Source of the DNA: an uncultured Burkholderiales bacterium
GTDB lineage: Bacteria > Pseudomonadota > Gammaproteobacteria > Burkholderiales > Burkholderiaceae
DNA length: 64,000 nucleotides
Direction of reading: 5' to 3'
Assembly: GCA_946480465.1 (NCBI GenBank)
Contig: CAMLJY010000015.1
Coordinates: 1 to 64,000, forward strand
Shown here piece after piece: positions 62,153 through 64,000 of this stretch. How positions within the stretch are numbered: the first letter of the stretch is position 1; every line of letters begins with the position of its first letter. A model generated the notes under the pieces. It worked only from the letters and a program-made list of their open reading frames with translations. It did no database searches and was not told the DNA's origin. Both the position numbers and the translations under genes were made by a program.

Positions 62153-63022
62153 TCACCCGTGCCCGGCGCGAGAACCTCCGCCCGGCGATCGACCGGATGT
62201 TCCGCTCCGCCCGCCCTTGCCCTGCCCGGGGCGGCGGACCAAGCTGGATCTCAGCAGCTCGGTCAGGTCAACGACGTTGGCCGAATCGTCCGGCGCCTCT
62301 TCCTGCGGCTGCACCTGCGCCGTCTCGCCGGCATCGCGGCGCTTCTTCAGCAGCGCCCTGATGGCCTCGCCGAAGGTGTCGGCATAGCGCTCGGGCGCCC
62401 AGCGCGCGGTCATGTCCTTCACGAGCTTCGCCGCCATCTGCAGCTCGGCCGGCTTCGGCTTCGATGGGCCGCTCACTTTGCCGGGCAATTCCAGCTCGGT
62501 CCAGGGGCGGATCTCGTCCGCCCAGCGCAGCGTGGACAGCATCAGCGCCGGGCCGGCCGGCACCAGCGCGGCCAGGTGCTCCTTCAGCCGCAGCACCACG
62601 CGCGCGACGCCGATGACGCCCTGCGCCTCCATCGCCTCGCGCAGCAGCGCATACACCTTCTCGCTGCCGCGGCCCGAGGGCTCCAGGTAGTACGGCCGCT
62701 CCAGGTGCACGAAAGGCACCTCGTCGGCCTTGACGAAACAGTCGATCTCGATGGTCTGCAGGGTCCTCGGGTAGGCGGCGGCGATCTCGTCCTCGGACAG
62801 CACCACGTACTCGTCCTCGCCCACCTCGACCCCGCGCACCACGTCGTCCTTGTCGATCTTGCGGCCGGTGCGCTTGTTGATGCGCTGGTAGCCCACCGGG
62901 TCCAGCGTGCGCTTGTCGAGCCAGTCGAAGTTGACCTCGGATTCCGAGGTGGCCGGGTACAGCGCCACCGGCACGTGCACGAGGCCGAAGCTGATGGCGC
63001 CTTTCCAGATCGATCGGGGCAC
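62153..63022 (-). CDS. ku: Ku protein (bacterial NHEJ)
   Basis: This 289-aa protein is the homodimeric Ku ring that binds broken DNA ends. The GTG start (PRSIWKGAISFGLVHVPVALYP) has AGGAG upstream and gives the classic Ku N-terminus. Other conserved blocks are RINKRTGRKIDKDDVVRGVEV, EIDCFVKADEVPFVHLERPYYLEP, GVIGVARVVLRLKEHLAAL and ELQMAAKLVKDMTARWAPERYADTF. The tail is Gly/Arg/Ser-rich and basic. It works with the LigD-type polymerase nearby. Confidence 0.94.
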   Translation of the reverse strand: MPRSIWKGAISFGLVHVPVALYPATSESEVNFDWLDKRTLDPVGYQRINKRTGRKIDKDDVVRGVEVGEDEYVVLSEDEIAAAYPRTLQTIEIDCFVKADEVPFVHLERPYYLEPSGRGSEKVYALLREAMEAQGVIGVARVVLRLKEHLAALVPAGPALMLSTLRWADEIRPWTELELPGKVSGPSKPKPAELQMAAKLVKDMTARWAPERYADTFGEAIRALLKKRRDAGETAQVQPQEEAPDDSANVVDLTELLRSSLVRRPGQGKGGRSGTSGRSPGGGSRAGHG

Positions 63023-63136
63023 GGCAACTCCTGCGGCGAGACGGCCCGTCCAGGCAAGGGCCATGCCCAGCGGCGGCCGCAAGGCACGTCCGTTGCCTGA
63101 GGCGGAGCACACAGCCCCACTCCCGAGGACGACACC

Positions 63137-63394
63137 ATGCACGACAGCACTTCCCGCGGCCACGGCGCCAGCCGGTGGCTGGTGCTCACGCTCGCCGGCC
63201 TGCTGGCAATGACCTGGATGGACCTGCGGCGCTGCCATGCGCGCCGGCGCTCCGAGCGCACGCAGCCGACCAAGCCCGAGCCGCTGCAGACCTGGGAAGG
63301 TGAAGGCGGCGGCATTCCCGCGGTGCGCGGCCAGCGCACGTCCGAAGCCCCCGCAGGGGCCGGCCCGTTGCTGACGACACCGCTGGCGGACTGA
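63137..63394 (+). CDS. Small single-span membrane protein
   Basis: This 85-aa product starts at an ATG (MHDSTSRGHGASR). One hydrophobic helix (WLVLTLAGLLAMTWMDL) is followed by a basic segment (RRCHARRRSERTQPTK) and a Gly/Pro/Thr tail. No family is recognised. It is divergent from Ku across 114 bp. Confidence 0.5.
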   Translation: MHDSTSRGHGASRWLVLTLAGLLAMTWMDLRRCHARRRSERTQPTKPEPLQTWEGEGGGIPAVRGQRTSEAPAGAGPLLTTPLAD

Positions 63395-63843
63395 TGCCGA
63401 CGACGCCGCCGGCGGACTCTGCCCGGACCCTACCCCTATCGCCCATCGCGGGCGGCCACAGTTTGCGGAACGCTACAGCGGTTGCGCCAGGCCGCGGCCT
63501 CTATCAAGCCAATGACGCAGCCACCTCGGGTCCGGCTCGGCGGCGGTCACGACCGCCTTGCGGCAAGACTTGCACGCACCCCGCCCGCGCCGCCGGCCCG
63601 CCGGGCCTCGTGGCCACGCTCGCACGGCGGTGCCGAGCCCTGGGCCACGGGGGACCATGGGACACGTCAACGGCATGCGAGGCAAGGCCTGAACCGCCCT
63701 GCGACTGAATTGCAAACACGCACGGCACTGCATTTGCCCTTGGCTTGCCGGCCCGACGGGGGCGCGCCTCGTGCACGCCACCACGGTGCTGACACGCTGC
63801 AGCCTTTGCTGCATACGCTTACTTTCCACATCAGGAGTCCACA
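63395..63843. other. 449-bp region without a convincing gene
   Basis: Frames here are open in several directions but have no consistent coding bias or ribosome site, for example one starting at 63394 that overlaps the small membrane protein. The last 70 bases become AT-richer and contain an AGGAG ahead of the next ATG, so this part is probably the promoter and leader of the following gene. Confidence 0.5.
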
Positions 63844-64000
63844 ATGAAATTGACCCATGCAGCCATCGCCGCCGCGCTGGCGGCCTTGGCGGGCGTCGCT
63901 TCCGCCGATGACCAGAACATCAACGTCACCCTCGTGGCGGATCCCGACTCCACCAATGCCTTCAGCGCGGCGTGGGGCATCACCCACCTGGCGGCAGGCG
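63844..64000 (+). CDS. Exported protein, N-terminal fragment (possible FxDxF PEP-CTERM type)
   Basis: The frame starts at an ATG after AGGAG and is cut at the window end. A signal peptide (MKLTHAAIAAALAALAGVASA) precedes DDQNINVTLVADPDSTNAFSAAWGITHLAAG. The short mature part is like the start of FxDxF-type PEP-CTERM exported proteins, where a phrase such as SFTHTF or GxFxDxF follows. That placement is a guess until the rest of the gene is seen. Confidence 0.6.
   Translation, partial: MKLTHAAIAAALAALAGVASADDQNINVTLVADPDSTNAFSAAWGITHLAAG

Noticed and set aside
63394..63708. Rightward 104-aa frame near the right end
   Set aside because: It starts on the last base of the previous stop without a ribosome site and has no coding-like pattern after the first 30 residues.

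Overview
This window is very GC-rich, with G or C at almost every third codon position. It encodes a Gram-negative envelope: an RND pump, an MCE lipid transporter, lipoproteins and AsmA. Codon use, the family mix (DUF421, PA2169/DUF2383, DUF1328, BON, Ku plus a LigD-type polymerase) and a possible PEP-CTERM-type exported protein at the right edge point to a free-living betaproteobacterium of the order Burkholderiales (Rubrivivax/Leptothrix/Piscinibacter/Comamonadaceae type). That assignment is inference from gene content. No rRNA, tRNA, CRISPR array, intact transposase or prophage is visible.

Layout. 0-8.4 kb: the start of gshA (leftward), an oxidoreductase-like small protein, a DoxX membrane protein, a two-gene RND efflux operon, a periplasmic cyclophilin and an unknown 299-aa protein. 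8.4-12.4 kb (leftward): a ClpP-type protease, a 161-bp MITE, a split TfoX pair coupled to a small gene, and a membrane-anchored protein with two SagB/nitroreductase domains. 12.5-17.1 kb: a Gln-rich disordered protein with a clear terminator, a lone receiver domain, a Thr/Ser/Gly-rich lipoprotein, a helical-bundle protein and a large KatE catalase. 17.1-28.6 kb (mostly leftward): DUF421, UDP-xylose synthase, rpoN, a large hybrid sensor kinase, a stress-type SDR and a sigma-54 activator of NtrC type. Two near-identical copies of a long palindromic repeat flank rpoN and the kinase. 28.9-38.2 kb: topoisomerase IB, a PA2169-type protein, a heptose-phosphate-type kinase, a cardiolipin-synthase-like lipoprotein, BON, AsmA, a NarL-type regulator, DUF1328 and a DUF883-like protein. 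38.3-43.8 kb: a tightly packed MCE lipid-transport operon ending in a PqiC-like lipoprotein, then a Cys-containing exported protein. 43.8-44.8 kb: the third and largest palindromic element. 44.8-57.8 kb: a bifunctional penicillin-binding protein, a thioredoxin-like protein, a sorbosone-dehydrogenase-type lipoprotein, a hybrid kinase, a CarH/LitR-type B12 regulator divergent from a chemoreceptor, a host-attachment-type protein and several small proteins. 57.9-64 kb: a standalone LigD-type polymerase domain, another hybrid kinase and Ku, then a truncated exported protein.

How the genes fit together. Much of the window looks like a stress and envelope-maintenance region: catalase, NHEJ repair (Ku and PolDom), topoisomerase IB, YghA-type SDR, BON, DUF883, DUF1328, PA2169, cardiolipin synthase, MCE transporter and many signalling proteins (three hybrid kinases, three response regulators, a putative photoreceptor, a chemoreceptor). 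A short CCTACAG motif recurs upstream of several of these genes.

The most unusual structures are (1) the family of ~0.55-1 kb palindromic intergenic elements with terminator-like hairpins and mirrored 48/54-bp repeats, (2) the fused heme-anchor-like/double nitroreductase protein, and (3) the B12-photoreceptor-like regulator with two matching operator-like palindromes next to a chemoreceptor gene.
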